DNA of 64,000 nt from Podospora pseudoanserina. Taxonomy: Eukaryota; Ascomycota; Sordariomycetes; Sordariales; Podosporaceae. The notes beneath the pieces were generated by a model. That model did no database searches, was not told the origin of the DNA, and saw nothing but the letters and a program-made list of their open reading frames with translations. The stretch covers positions 2,728,001 through 2,792,000 of the forward strand of contig NC_085920.1 of the NCBI RefSeq assembly GCF_035222485.1. Direction: 5' to 3'. The number at the start of each line of letters is the position of its first letter. Positions within the stretch are counted from its first letter, which is position 1. This document shows, in pieces, positions 43,774 through 55,555 of this stretch. A program made the position numbers and the translations under genes.

Positions 43774-45973
43774 TTATGACGCAGCAGTAGCAGGCACCTG
43801 CAAGAACCGGTCATAATACGTGTCCAGCCACTTGGCCGCCTCCTCACCCGCATCGTCAATACTGCTGTCCCACCTCCCAATCGACCCTACGTACCCATCT
43901 GGTCTGACATTGACAATGGCCACCTCCCCGGGCCCGAGACTGCCGAGCCACTTGTTGGTGCAGAGCGTGCCCCGAGTATCCTGCTCGGGAATGTCGTCCA
44001 GGTAGAAAGTCCACTTGCTGTCCTGCAAGAGGGCGGGCAAGTCGCTGACTTCGATTTCGGATTTGGGCATGGTTGCTATTATTTGCGGTCAGTATCGCTC
44101 AAAAAGAAAGAGAGAAAAAAGAATTGCTGCGAGAGAAAAACTTACTGATCAAACCAAAAGTAAACAAATGGCTCACAGCCGTATACCTCTCCGGCCTGAG
44201 ATAAATATCCTCCGGCGCCGGCACCCTCGGCTGCTTCGCATAGCTGACACTCGCCGCCGCACTCAACTGGTTCACCAGCGCATCCGGCGACGCAATCGCC
44301 TGGCAGAACGTCTCCAAGAAAATCCTCGACTGATGCACGTCCCACATCAAAAGATAAATCCTAAACTGCCCCAGCATCGGAATATCCAGCTGGATATCCA
44401 CCGGGTTCGAGTCCAAATACCTCGTCACCTTCGCCGGCGGCAGCAAACACCCCGGCTTCGCCTCTCCCATCACCCAGCTGTGCGCTTCCACCATATTGAT
44501 CGCATTCTCGCCGTACTCCGCACCAATCCCGCTAATAAACCTCACATTGGTCTTGAAGTTCTCCGCCAGCGCAACCGCATCACCGCCTGCGATTTGGTTC
44601 GCATGCTCGTAGTCAAAGTTCACCAAATCCAACGCAATCTTCCTTCTCTCCTCCTCATAACTAGCCAAAAGCGTCTGCTTCGCCAGCCCTCTCGAGGCCA
44701 AGTTCAGCTTCCACGCCAAGTTCCACGCATCATGCATAGAGGTGTTCATACCCTGCGCAGCCTTGGGTGAGTGGGTATGACTGGCATCTCCAGCCAAAAA
44801 CGCCCTCAAGTGGTTATCGCAGAACCTGCTCGCAACCCTCTGACCGATTTGGTACCTACCAAACCATTCGATATACTTCCACCCAACCTCGAACGGTGCC
44901 ATGATTTCTTTGGCACGCTGCATGACAAACTCTTGACCGAGCTGGTTCCGGTCGCCCTTAGGCCCGGCCTTCAGCTCGATGTAAAACCGTGTCATGTTAC
45001 GTTCACGCGGAATGATCAGGATTGACCCATGTTCCTGGGAATACACCAATGTCTTGGACCAGATATCCGGGAAGTCGGTCTGCAGCTCTCCGTCGAGGAC
45101 ACCCCAGACCGAGGACTGCGACATGCCCACGGGCTTCGCATCAGGAATGCTCTTTCGAACCTTTGAATGCGCGCCATCGCCTATGAGAAGAGATATCACA
45201 GTCAGTTTTTCATCTGATGTTTTTGTAGACTCGGAAGCAAGAAAAAGAAAGTCACCCACAGCCAACAAGATATTGTGTCAGCAGCGTCTTCCGGTCTTGT
45301 GTCACGTTCGCACGGCAATTGACCTGGAGCGGCCCACCCTTGCTGTCACAGACGCTATACGAGTCGAAAGCGTGATTCCTCCGCACTTCGACACCGCGCT
45401 TCTTCAGATCCTCAATAAACAGGGCCTCGACCATGCCCTGGTGCACCAAAAGAATATATGGGTCCAGCACATCAATCACGGGTGGGTAGTGGACTTCGCG
45501 GCCGAGTCGATGAAGGGGCTCCTCCGGTGTACTTCGCCAAAAGGCAATATCGTAGACTCGAACGCCGCGCTGGAGCAGGGGATCTGCCAGTCGCATCTGC
45601 CGGAAAGTCTCAATCGTTTTTGGTTGCAGGCCATCAGCTCTGGGGGGAGGTGTTAGGATTCATGAAACTTCCAATACGGCGCAACTCAACCCAGACAACA
45701 GGAAACAAGAATAACAAGGAATCAGACTTGCCTTCCCACTGGGGTTTGGTCAGCCCTGTCATCCACCACCTCTACCTTGATACCCCAACGGCCCAGGTTG
45801 GTTGCCAGCATCAAGCCGGCTGGACCAGCACCGACAACGCACACCTGGCACTCAATGGCCGCCTCAGGCATGCTCCTCAGCAGGGAGAGGCGGTCGACAC
45901 ATTCGGCAGTCTCCATGCGGTCTTCACTGATTTGGTCCTCAGTGGGCTTCTCGAGAACAGCGGCGGGAGCCAT
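43774..45973 (-). CDS. Phenol 2-monooxygenase (FAD)
   Basis: Flavin hydroxylase that converts phenols to catechols using NADPH and oxygen; cytosolic or peroxisomal. Four exons, 45973-45732, 45639-45260, 45180-44146 and 44075-43774, 652 residues. The FAD dinucleotide motif VVGAGPAGLMLA is at residues 46-57, GRADGLQPKTIE at 80-91, and the second FAD motif AFLAGDASHTHSPKAAQGMN in the middle. The C-terminal thioredoxin-like dimerisation domain ends with VNVRPDGYVG. Intron 1 (45731-45640) begins GCAAGT: the conserved GRADG can only be rebuilt with a GC..AG intron. Intron 2 splits the Cys of LVGCDGAHS. The start ATG is in a strong context (GCCGCCATGGC); a further upstream in-frame ATG at 46114 is weaker. 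No catechol ring-cleavage gene lies beside it. Confidence 0.93.
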
Positions 45974-48451
45974 GGCGGCTGGCGAACCGCTGGGGGGTTG
46001 GCTCGGGGGAGGAACGGACGGGGACAGGAAAAAGGGGGTCTGGCGGGGTGGTTGCAGAGGGCCTTCCGTCTTTAAACCGCTGGGAAGGTCGTTGCTGGGG
46101 GTTTCGAACACCATCCGAGAAAGGGAATCCGTCCTTGGGGACCCAATGTACAGCCGCCTGGGGGGGGCGGAGAGTTGACAGGTCTCGGTGACAGTAGGGT
46201 GGGACGGCGCTGACCGCACGCGAGGCGCAGGGTTGGCGGGGGATGGCGGGGGGAGGGAAGGATGGAGAGCACCGCAATAGGTGAAACGGAGTGTCTAGAA
46301 GGTAGTGGATCGGAATCGGATTGGACAGACAGACAGACAGATACCTGGGAGGCACTGATCGGGAGGGTTGGGTTGGGAATGGGCGGACCAGTCGGCTGGG
46401 ACAGGATCTGGGTGGTCAGTTGCAAGATTCGTTCGTTTCCAGATTCTCTGCAACGCTGTCTGTTGTGGGTGGTTCACAGTTTTCGTCGGGGTTGGGACGG
46501 AGAGAGTGCCACTGTCGGTTGTGTGCGTGTGTGGTCTTCTGTGGTGCATGTGGATGTAAGGCGAGGGCGAGGGCGAGGGCGAGGAAGCGATGGTGGGACG
46601 AGAGATCTGCAACAGCTAAGGTAAGGTAGAAGCTAGTGGATATCACGCCAGAGGGTGTTGCCCTGTTGTTGGGGTCTTGGACAGGCGTGTCTAGAGTTTT
46701 GAGGCCGTGCTTCCTGTGCTCTCAGCCAGTTGGATCTTTAGGGAAGATGCGGAAAAGAGACATGGCGTCACCAATTCCTGTTGAGTTCGAGGTGGGAAGT
46801 TTTGGCTGGTGTGCGGATACCCGTTTGACATGCCATGTTGCGATGCAGCTTCCAGCATGGGTGGGCTGATTCAACACAGCGGATGATCTGATCTGGCCGC
46901 CGCGGCGCCCAAGGGGCTCTCATAAGCCCCTCTTGATTGGTTGACACCGCTGAGGCCCAGACCACTCGGCACGGAACCATGGGGCGAGCCCGCAAAAGAC
47001 GCACAGGCCAGTCTGGCGCCACCCCTCCAGACCACCACCGCGGGGCCCTGGGCTCCATCTAGAAGTTCCTCACAAACCGTTGCCAAGATATGGGAAAACT
47101 TTTGATTATGAACAAGTCGATTTGACAATTGCATCTTAATTTTTCTTTTTGGTCATGACTTTTCCCTTGGTGTTTTTCACTCTTCCAGAACTTCTGGAGG
47201 GAAAAGTGCGCTCCCCTCCCAATCCCAATCTGGCAGCCATCGACGTGTACATTCCCCTCCCTCAGCAGATCAGAGCAGATCATCGTGTCACTTTGTTTGT
47301 AATCTGGATAGTGCTGTCGCAAACATCGTTCGATACCAAGACCCATTGACCTCCCCTCAATGGTGAGGCTCGGGGCTCCGAACTGACCGCTCTTCTTATC
47401 CCGAAATCCCCTTTCTAATATGCGTGCTATCCAATTGGCTCGCTCTCTCATTCAAAGCACAGAGAGAGATAAGCGAGTCATTCAAACCGAGACATTGACA
47501 TATCACTTTCTTCAACAACAGACAGGAGACTTGCATTCCTCAGCCTTGTTTGCAAAAGGCTGACTGCCTCTAAGCCGCTATCATAAAAACCCATGACTAT
47601 AATAAACCCTCTAAAAACCCCACAACCCGCGCGCTAATGATGAAAAATGAACTCTGTTAACCCTGACCAGAACACCCCATCTCGATGTTTGTTTCTCCTT
47701 TTCCTATGCTGTCCACGCTCCATGCCATGCCATGTCGAGAGAAAGAAGAAAACGGAATGGGTATTTTGATGTGTCGTCAAATCGAATTAAAAGAAAAAGA
47801 AAAGAGGAGAGGTTTCGTACGCCTGTTGATATCAGAAGACAGAGTCAGGAATTCCATTTCATTAAAATCGGAGGAATGGTTTTGGGGATAAAGATTTACC
47901 AGCAAGAGAAAAGAGACACTCCACCAGCCGAGGAAGTTGTCTTGGCCTCCTCCATCTTGAATTCCTTCCCCACTGCGGCTCTTGCAGACCCTCATCTTCG
48001 TGTGTTGACGGTGTTCGGGATGCTGTCTGGGATCGTGCTGAGATCGAGTGCTTGAAACGATCATCAAAGGATCGTGACGCTCATAAAAAGAAACAGGGAC
48101 ATCATTTGTTTTTGTGATTTTCATTTTTATCGCAATGAGAAGAGACTGAAAAGGAGGTAGACGCGCTGAAAGGCAAGACTGGGTATCAGAAGCAGTTGGT
48201 CAGCTGTTGGTCCGTGATGATGTTTTGGTGGGTAAGGGGTGATGGGCTGACTTACACTGGATCTAAGCTTTCCTAATCGGGAAGCAGGCCGCATCCTGGG
48301 GCCAGTCGACGTCGATGTGCAATCCGCATCTTTTTTTCTTTTTTGTGTATGTAGATGTTAGCAACACAACATGTCTTTTCCTGATGTGTGATGTTGTTTT
48401 ATTTATACCTTTTATTCATCATGAAATGTTTGACGAGGTCCTCAGAACCGA
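45974..48451. other. Long intergenic region
   Basis: About 2.5 kb: promoter of the phenol monooxygenase and 3' flank of the small gene at 48452. Contains a GACA tract at about 46325-46341 and four GCGAGG hexamers at 46561-46584. A 130-codon frame on the minus strand at 47059-47451 has no recognisable features and is not called. Confidence 0.5.
46561..46584. repeat. GCGAGG hexamer x4
   Basis: Four GCGAGG units in a row in the upstream region of the phenol monooxygenase gene. Confidence 0.85.
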
Positions 48452-48706
48452 TTAGGCCTCAGAATCATAGCTGATGAATTCATCATCAGAGTTGACATCA
48501 AAGACTTGAAGCAAGGCTTTCTTGTTAGAGCGATGCTGCTTGCGAGTCTTCGTCTTCTGCTTGGCAAGGAGCTTGCTACAGCCTGACCAGCCCACGTTGG
48601 CCTCAGCCTTAGTCATGACGATGCTGTCAACCTCATCATCGTGATGAAGGTTCTGGCTAGCTGAGCCAGCGAAGAAAAGAGTGCTGTTGACGGTCATGGT
48701 GTTCAT
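48452..48706 (-). CDS. Small hypothetical protein, 84 residues, basic core with acidic ends
   Basis: Not recognised. Single exon. I call it because codon choice is strongly C/G-ending (GCC, AAG, AAC, GTC, ATC, CTC preferred), like expressed fungal genes and unlike the random frames around it, and because a TATATAT/TATCTAT stretch lies about 210-225 bases upstream (48917-48930). The protein has no signal peptide or membrane segment. A Ser/Asn/His-rich N-terminus leads into KLLAKQKTKTRKQHRSNKK, a lysine/arginine-rich nuclear-localisation-like segment (residues 45-63). It ends in an acidic, aromatic tail with DVNSDDEFISYDSEA, which resembles a casein kinase II site or short binding motif. It may be a small nuclear or stress-induced protein; function unknown. 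Confidence 0.6.
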   Translation of the reverse strand: MNTMTVNSTLFFAGSASQNLHHDDEVDSIVMTKAEANVGWSGCSKLLAKQKTKTRKQHRSNKKALLQVFDVNSDDEFISYDSEA

Positions 48707-49879
48707 ATTGTTGTCGTTGCTCCCAGGTGGTTTGTTTACTTGATCTAAAGGCCTGGAAGGAGACTGAAAACGATACTAATGATGGATGGGGCTGAAGAGG
48801 TAGGAATCTGGAGATATTTGCTGAAGGTGTAGCGAGGTGAGACTGTCAAGATCAAGGAGGATGATGAGGTTTTAGGTGTAGAAGGAAAAGAAAAGTTCAA
48901 GCCGGAAAAAACAACTCTGGAATATATAGATAGATATTTCCAGCTGTCACAACTGCCTCGTTTTAGCTTCCGATTGTCCTGGCCACGTGTGAGCACTATC
49001 TGCGTGACTGTCCCTGCTACGGCTGCTAAGATCAACTTCAGACGGTGAAGACATTAGCCAGAAGGTGCTAGTCACCGAGTCAACAAAGGAGCGTCTAATC
49101 TTGATACTAGACAAGTGTACGCGTTATGGTCCTATAAAGCAGCTTGGGTGGGCTTTCCCTCAATAAATATGTGGGACTTTCCATCAAGTTTATCGCCTCC
49201 TGCTGTACGTCCGTAAACTCATGATAATCGTTGCCTGAAATAAAGGGTCACCGTGTTTTAGAAGTTCAGATGATTACGAAAGGCAGTCACGGTGAGCACG
49301 CAAAAAACAATAAAATCTGAAGCAAGTTGAATAGAACAATAGCAAAAATACGTTGTCACAGGCAGGACTGACTCCGCTATCTAGTAACATAGCCAACTGC
49401 TATTACAGGCGGTTGGTATTCATCCGAGGTCTTCGTTGTGCATTCACATTCCCAAGAGTGTTTTGCTTATGGATTCTTCCTCTCAAGAGTCTCTTCAAGT
49501 TACACTAGTTTCAGCTAGCAAAATCAGCTACCAAGAGCATCCTCTAGACGATGTGCAGTTTTAGACAGCTCGATATAGTTCACGATGTTGAATTCCATGT
49601 CACATTGGCCCACTGGAATGGATATCAAAGCTCTGGAATGCACCCTACATTCCTCGCTAACCATATCCAACTACCGGTAGACGGCCCGTCCCGTTACCAG
49701 GACGTTGGGCCCTCAAGGAACGGGCCCCAGATTCGGCATCCTCGGGAATCACAGGCTGTCTTTGAAACGCCTTAGGATAGCAAGTCAAAATCTTCAGTAA
49801 CACAAGTAAGAAAACACTGTCACAAATTTCCTCGTGCCTTGTTCTCGGTCACGTTTCTCCTGTCCTACATGATTATTGC

Positions 49880-49943
49880 CGAACAAAGCCCTCGGTCCTG
49901 TGAGTCAACCTCGAACAAAGCCCTCAGTCCTGTGGGTTAACCT
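49880..49943. repeat. 32-base tandem duplication
   Basis: Two adjacent 32-base copies (49880-49911 and 49912-49943) starting CGAACAAAGCCCTC, differing at about three positions. Confidence 0.9.
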
Positions 49944-49994
49944 TGACAACCGCTCCTGCCTTTCAGAACTTGAAACCACCAGGCTGGCAGCTTC

Positions 49995-49995
<1 letters not shown>

Positions 49996-50027
<32 letters not shown>
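49996..50027. repeat. Poly(A) run of 32
   Basis: Uninterrupted adenine tract, 53 bases after the 32-base duplication. Its length may be imprecise in the assembly. Confidence 0.9.
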
Positions 50028-50029
<2 letters not shown>

Positions 50030-50141
50030 TCCGCCTGCGTGCTTGTTTAAAGTCAACAAAGAGATTTACCCCTGAGATTAGGTACCCCGCTACTATCAAC
50101 GTCACCCACCCCCATCGCTAGAGCAACCACCTCCGCCTACC

Positions 50142-51340
50142 TTACTCAACAAGCACCGTACTCTCACCAACCCCCTTCTCCTCCTTCTTCTCTTTCTCCT
50201 CATAAAACTTCTCCACATCCTCCACCACCTTCCTCCCCCTAAACTGCTTCATAATCCCCACCCCCTTCACCCTCAACCGACCCGCATACCACCCCGGCAA
50301 GCCCCCCAGAAAAGGCAGCATATTCCCCATCTTTGGCAAAATAACCTGACCGCTCTCCCCCTTGAGCACCTGCCTCACAACCGCCTCAGCCACACTCCCC
50401 GGCTCCAGCGCCGGCAGCAGAAACGGACTATCATTATGATACCCCTCAAACAGCGCAGTCTTGGTATACCCCTGATTAACAACCACAGTTCTAACCCTCT
50501 CCGCCCCGTAAGTAGTCTTAATCTCAGCCGTCAACCCCTCATGGAAACTCTGCGCCGCCGCTTTTGAGGCTGCATAGTCAACCATATTCGGCACGCTCAC
50601 CCAAGCAGCAAAACTCGCCACCGTCACCACCATCCCGTGGTTCTTCTCGATCATGTAAGGCAAAAACTCGCGGACGGTGGAGTAGTGGGAGAAGTGGTTC
50701 ACGTCAAAGGTGAATTGCACGTCGCGCGGGGTGGAGGCGAGGATGGACTTGTTTTGGACGACGCCGGCGTTGTTGATGAGGACGGTGGGGTTGCCGACCT
50801 GGGCGCGGATGAGGGAGGCGACGTGGGCGATGGAGGAGGGGGAGGTGAGGTCGCATTTGAAGTAGGTTACCGTGGGGCCGGGGTGGAAGGTGAGGGGTTG
50901 GATGTCGAGGACGACGGTTTTGATGGAGCGTTCGGCCAGGAGTTGGACGATTAGGCCGCCTATGCCGCCGGAGCCGCCGGTTACGACGACGATTTCTTTG
51001 CCTTTTGTTTTTGGAGGGAGTATGTTAGGTGATGTTGATTAGGGGGGGGGCGGAAGGGGAGCATACCAGTCCAGTCGTACTTGTCGTCTACCCAGCTGTT
51101 GTTCACCTTTCTCGTCAACCAGCTGTTTCCCCAACCTAGCAGGCTCAAGATGAGCAGCTTTCTGACTCTGGCAAATGCGGTCGGGTGCAAGATGGTGAGA
51201 TTCTGGCCTTGCTTGGTGTATTTTGCCAGTAGGAACAGTGGCAGCAGGATCTTGGGGTTGAAGGCTGTGTTCTTGATCAGGGAGATCAAAGCATCGCCTT
51301 TGAACCCCTCGCGGGGGAGCATGCCGGTGTGGAAGGGCAT
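50142..51340 (-). CDS. SDR16C-like short-chain dehydrogenase
   Basis: Two exons, 51340-51067 and 51001-50142 (65-base intron), 377 residues. The N-terminal 90 residues carry a hydrophobic helical region before the catalytic domain, as in membrane-linked retinol dehydrogenase/DHRS-type SDRs acting on lipids or retinoid-like compounds. Cofactor loop VVTGGSGGIGG; Asp of KCDLTSP; NNAG (VLINNAGVVQNKS); catalytic Ser in VTVASFAAW; YAASKAAAQSF active-site Tyr/Lys. The C-terminus is amphipathic and rich in Lys and Glu. The intron sits between the membrane-proximal part and the Rossmann fold, and splicing keeps the frame (DWTGKEIVVVTGG). Substrate unknown. Confidence 0.87.
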
Positions 51341-52002
51341 TTTGTCACTTTGTTGATGATGGTAGCGACGGTGAAGATGAGGTGTGGAAGGTTGGACTAA
51401 TGTATGCCTGAGATGGGGGCTCCTCTTCTTTCATAGAGGTATCATCCCACACAGCTCCAAGGTTCAGCTCACCACCCCTTGTCTATGTATTCATTGCCAA
51501 GATTCTACGTTGGGTATAGCACGGCGATCGAAATGCGGGGGAGGAGATAGCCTGCCGAGGTTCACGCTTTCTTTCTCCTCCCGCTCGTGTGTTGACCCCC
51601 TGGTAAAATGCGGGGAAACTCCAGTTTGGAGGTTTCTAAAACCTGGGGAAGAAGGTTCGTTTTGGTCCCAAAGGGGTAAAAGGTGGAATGTTGGTAGGTT
51701 TGTTCTTTGTTTCAGTTTGGGACAGCTTGTGGAAGCACACTCAGACGGCCATGTTTAGGTTACGTCTTCATTCAGCCACACTGAAGGTTACCACAGCCAT
51801 GTGAATGTGATAGTTACTCGGACCGGGGTTGGGAACCGGGATTCGTTGTACCTGTTCAATGTTGCGGCATGGCTTCACATCTTATATACAAAGTTATAGC
51901 CAAGTCACGATGATGACTATGACTGACTTGTCCCAACTAGGTCGCAGGTAGGTGGGTAGCTGACCTACCGAGTTGAAACTTGCTCTCAACTCCAAAACCA
52001 CC
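51341..52002. other. Intergenic spacer
   Basis: 662 bases: promoter of the SDR16C-like gene and 3' flank of the PsuG-PsuK gene. Nothing recognised. Confidence 0.5.
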
Positions 52003-54454
52003 CTATTGCTTAGCCACAATCCGTCTCAGCTCCGACCTCAATCCCGCAACCTCATCGCTGACCCCCTTTGAACTCTTGAGCGTAAACACGGCCGCCCTTT
52101 GGGCAATATCAATCAACTCCTCCACCTCCCCACCCCTCGCCAACCCAGCAATCAACACACCAGTAAACGTATCCCCGATGCCATTCACGCTCACAATATC
52201 TGCCTCCTTGACCCTTTCCGCCGCCGGGAACATCCTCATGTAAACCCCCCCAACACTAGGATGGTCACTCAAGGTCCTGCTCACAACCCACCGGGCATGC
52301 TCAGGGTCTCTAATCCTAGGATCGCCCTTTTCCAACAAAGTCGTGAGCAGCACTCCGCTGGAACCGAGCTTGGTGATGATGGTTGGGATATAAGGCAGGA
52401 GATTCACGCTCTGCACCGGAATACCCGCGTCCGTGGCAGCAGCACCAGCAATATCAACAAACTGCTCCCTAGCCCCGCGCATGATGCCAAACGCGTCGAT
52501 GATGGGGAACCAGTTGTGCGTATCGAGGTACCCGTTCTCGTTGGCGGCTTCATACATGGCTAGTAGTTCGTATTGGTTGGGAGTGGAGAGATGGACGCTC
52601 GGGCGAGGGAAAAGACCCAGTTCTGGCTTCTTGTGGTGGTTTTTCAGTTTGGGGAATAACCTCGCTGCTTTGGCGGCCGAGACTGGTTCAAAAGCGATTT
52701 TGGCGTTGTGCTTATGGCCGGCCTGGATCCAGGTCTGGATGTCATGTTCAGCCCAGTTGGCGTCGACGACCATCCACTTTGGCTTGGAGGCGTTGACGGC
52801 TGAGTTCCAGTAGTTGGGGAAGGAGTGGGTGGAGATGATGGCCATGTCGGCCATGGCGAGGACCAGGGATTTGTGGGCGTCGTTGACGGCCACGTATTGG
52901 GCTGTTCGCGCGGAGGGGTACTCGTGGCCGAGGACGCGGATGTAGGAGGTGTCTAGGCCGGCAGCAGAAAGGGAGGAGAGGATAGTTGATCCGGCACTAG
53001 AAACAGGATTAACAACCGTACTAGTAGGTGAATTAAGTTGAGAGTAGGCTTACATGTCATCGCCAACCATACTGCAGAGCCGGACATTGTTCTCCTCGCT
53101 CACCTTGTGGGCGGCAATGGCAATGTTATGACCCACACCGCCCACAGACTGACTGATGGAAGCTGGGTTGGATGTGTTGAGCGCCGGCGAAACCGTCTTT
53201 CCGCCACCTGCATAGTCACAGTTCAAGTCAAGAGCGACTGACCCAGCAACGAGAATGTCCACAGTATGATCAGCCTAGTTCAAGTCAGTCAGTTCTTTTC
53301 AATCCATCCCTGATGCCTTAGTTACTTGCCTTTGGCTTCTCCACTCTAGGCTTGGTCTCGGCCTTGGAAGAAGTAGGCTGCTGCGTAACTGTCGCATTGC
53401 TTGCTGAAGCCATCCCAACCGTGACCGGGTTGCCATCCGCCAGCTTTGAGAACTCAACCGCAATCTTGGCCGCTCTGGCCACATTGTCCCTCACCAGCGC
53501 CTTATTCGCAATCACACTCCTCCCATCAGTCAACTCCCTGATCCTCCTCAACACGAACGGAGTATTCTCATTCCCCGGCGCCTTCTCCTCCGCCTCCTTC
53601 ACAGCAATCCTAATCACCTCCTCCATCTCCGACCTCGGGATCTCAAACTCCTTCGGCAGCGGGTTCACGAACAACATTCCCGTCTCAATATCATACTTCT
53701 CCTGAGCCAGAAGGATGGCCGCAGCCTCCTTCTCATCCCACACCACAGCCGGACTTTTGACCCCGCTCTCCCTCGCCCAAAAAGCCGGGAAATCCACCTC
53801 TTTTTGGTCCTTGCCGTCAGCAAAAGTAGCCACCAGCACCCCCTGCGTCTCCAAAACCTCAAGCGTCTTTGGAATGTCCAAAAACCCCTTCACACCACTG
53901 CTCACAACCGCCACCCTCGTCCTCCCCAACTCTGTCAAGTCGGCAGAGATATCCATCGTGTTCTCCCCGCCCTGATGAACACCACCCAACCCGCCCGTTC
54001 CAAACACCCTGATCCCCGCCTGCCGAGCGAGAATCATGGTTCCGGCAATGGTGGTTCCACCGTGGATCTTGTTGCCGCAGATACCCTGACCGATGAGATA
54101 GGCGAGGTCACGGCGGGAGACCTTTTTGGCGCCCTGGTCGCACATGGTGGTGATCTCTTCCGGGGTGAGGCCTACGGTGGCTTGACCGGCGTAGATGCCG
54201 CATACGGCGGGGATGGCGCCGTGGTCGCGAACTATTTGCTCGAGGTTGAGGTCATTGCCTAGGGCGCCGTGGGTGTAGATTGTTGATTCGAGGGCTACGA
54301 GGGGGGTGCTGGATCTGACGGCGGAGGAGACCTCGGGGTGGATTCTGAGCCAGGAGTGGGAGGGGGTGGAGGAGGTGAGGTAGGGCCGGCGGGAGGGCGT
54401 CGAAAGGAGGGGTCGTTTGGGGAGGAGTTTGGAGAGGGGGCGGGTGAGTGCCAT
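52003..54454 (-). CDS. Pseudouridine-5'-phosphate glycosidase / pseudouridine kinase fusion
   Basis: Bifunctional enzyme for pseudouridine breakdown: the PfkB-type kinase phosphorylates pseudouridine, and the PsuG (indigoidine-synthase-A-like) domain splits it into uracil and ribose 5-phosphate. Three exons, 54454-53330, 53274-53054 and 52996-52003, 779 residues. PsuG occupies about residues 35-350 (LVALESTIYTHG, GGTTIAGTMILA, VFGTGGLGGVHQG, VVSSGVKGFLD, TPFVLRRI). The PfkB domain begins at about 380 (VDILVAGSVALDLNCDY, SVGGVGHNIA) and ends with the anion-hole motif NGIGDTFTGVLIAGLA. The N-terminal 30 residues are Arg/Ser-rich, a plausible mitochondrial presequence. Intron 1 (53329-53275) starts GCAAGT: the next domain stays in frame only if this GC donor is used. 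Bacteria encode the two parts separately; the fused form is known in eukaryotes. Confidence 0.93.
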
Positions 54455-55555
54455 TTTGAGTACCTAGGAGTGAGCTGAAGAAGGTAGGCTAGCTTGGAGG
54501 GGCCTCCCTGCTGCCTATAATCCAAAGTAAGAAAAGCTACTATGAGAACAATGAATGAGCCAATTGAAATGAAAATGGTTTATATTCAACCTAGAATGCA
54601 AAAATTTGTCAAGAAAATAGTTGTATTTGGCTCATCAAAGAAACTGTTGTGAGAGGTTATGTGAGGTGAGAGCAGCTTCAAAGACAGCGGAGAACCTAGT
54701 CATGGTTAGACAGGGGTAGCTTTGGCCAATGAGAAGCTGCATTTGCTAACAGATCTGTTGCATGTGTATGTTCTGATGGCGACAACTGAAGATGTGATTT
54801 GTAGAATAGTCGTAAGAGTTGAGACGTAAGCGTAGTAGTCTTTCTTCTCGTATATTTCAAGCCTTGACATAATAAATCAGCCACCAATCCTCAACCAAAG
54901 TTGTTCTTTCCTCCATCATATGCTCACCCACTCGGCACCAATCTCAGCTTATCTAACCCTCCAACCCCACCACCCCAAAAACCAAAGCTAACCCCAACCC
55001 GGCACCCCTCCCAATCTGAAACCCGCCCAGCATGCGCCAACCCTTGCATGAACTCCATCGAAACTGTTGTATCCAGATTTGACGTCTCTTCCTCCTTCAA
55101 AACCAGAGATGGCCTCTCTGCGTATCAGCGCCATGCCCGTGCTTTTGGGACGCCGGTTCACAATCCATCCGGTGAATCTTGCATGACTCCTCCCTCATCA
55201 CACCTCTTCAAGACACCCGCAAGAAACAGGACACCATTCTCTCACTTCACCCGCACCCAAGAGAAGACAGCTCGCTTATGTGTCGTGAGCGGGCGAGTGG
55301 GTTAAGTCCTTCCTGGTAATCTCGCTCTTATTATATCTCAGTTCATACCGCAACACACGCGGGATCTAGTGACCTCTTTTTAGCTTCCCGACTTTTCCGT
55401 TGTTTCCTTGTTTCTTTTCTCTCTCCTTTCCTGCATGTTTGTATGTTGGCTAAATAGTTCTTTGCCGGCAAACCCTCGTCCTTTTAACTTCAGAACTCTT
55501 TTTCGCTTTTACCAGCCGCGCTGTTTTGAAATCATCAAGAAACAATTTCATCATC
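54455..55555. other. Divergent intergenic region
   Basis: 1.1 kb between the PsuG-PsuK fusion and the secreted protein gene. No coding frame with recognisable features. Confidence 0.5.

Larger units (their letters stand above)
48707..50141. other. Intergenic region with tandem repeat and poly(A) tract
   Basis: About 1.4 kb. Includes the promoter of the small gene, a 32-base tandem duplication at 49880-49943 and an A32 run at 49996-50027. I looked for a pol III A/B box that would make this a SINE and saw none. Confidence 0.5.

Noticed and set aside
46112-46114. Upstream in-frame ATG for phenol monooxygenase
   Set aside because: Would add a 47-residue Pro/Ser-rich extension; the downstream ATG at 45973 has a far better initiation context and begins right before the family's N-terminus.
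47059-47451. Possible 130-residue protein on the minus strand
   Set aside because: No codon bias, no signal or domain, and no supporting splice sites; treated as random.
27130-54454. A secondary metabolite or catabolic gene cluster
   Set aside because: The two SDRs, the phenol monooxygenase and the acyltransferase are scattered among unrelated housekeeping genes, with no PKS, NRPS, terpene synthase, ring-cleavage enzyme or pathway regulator nearby.
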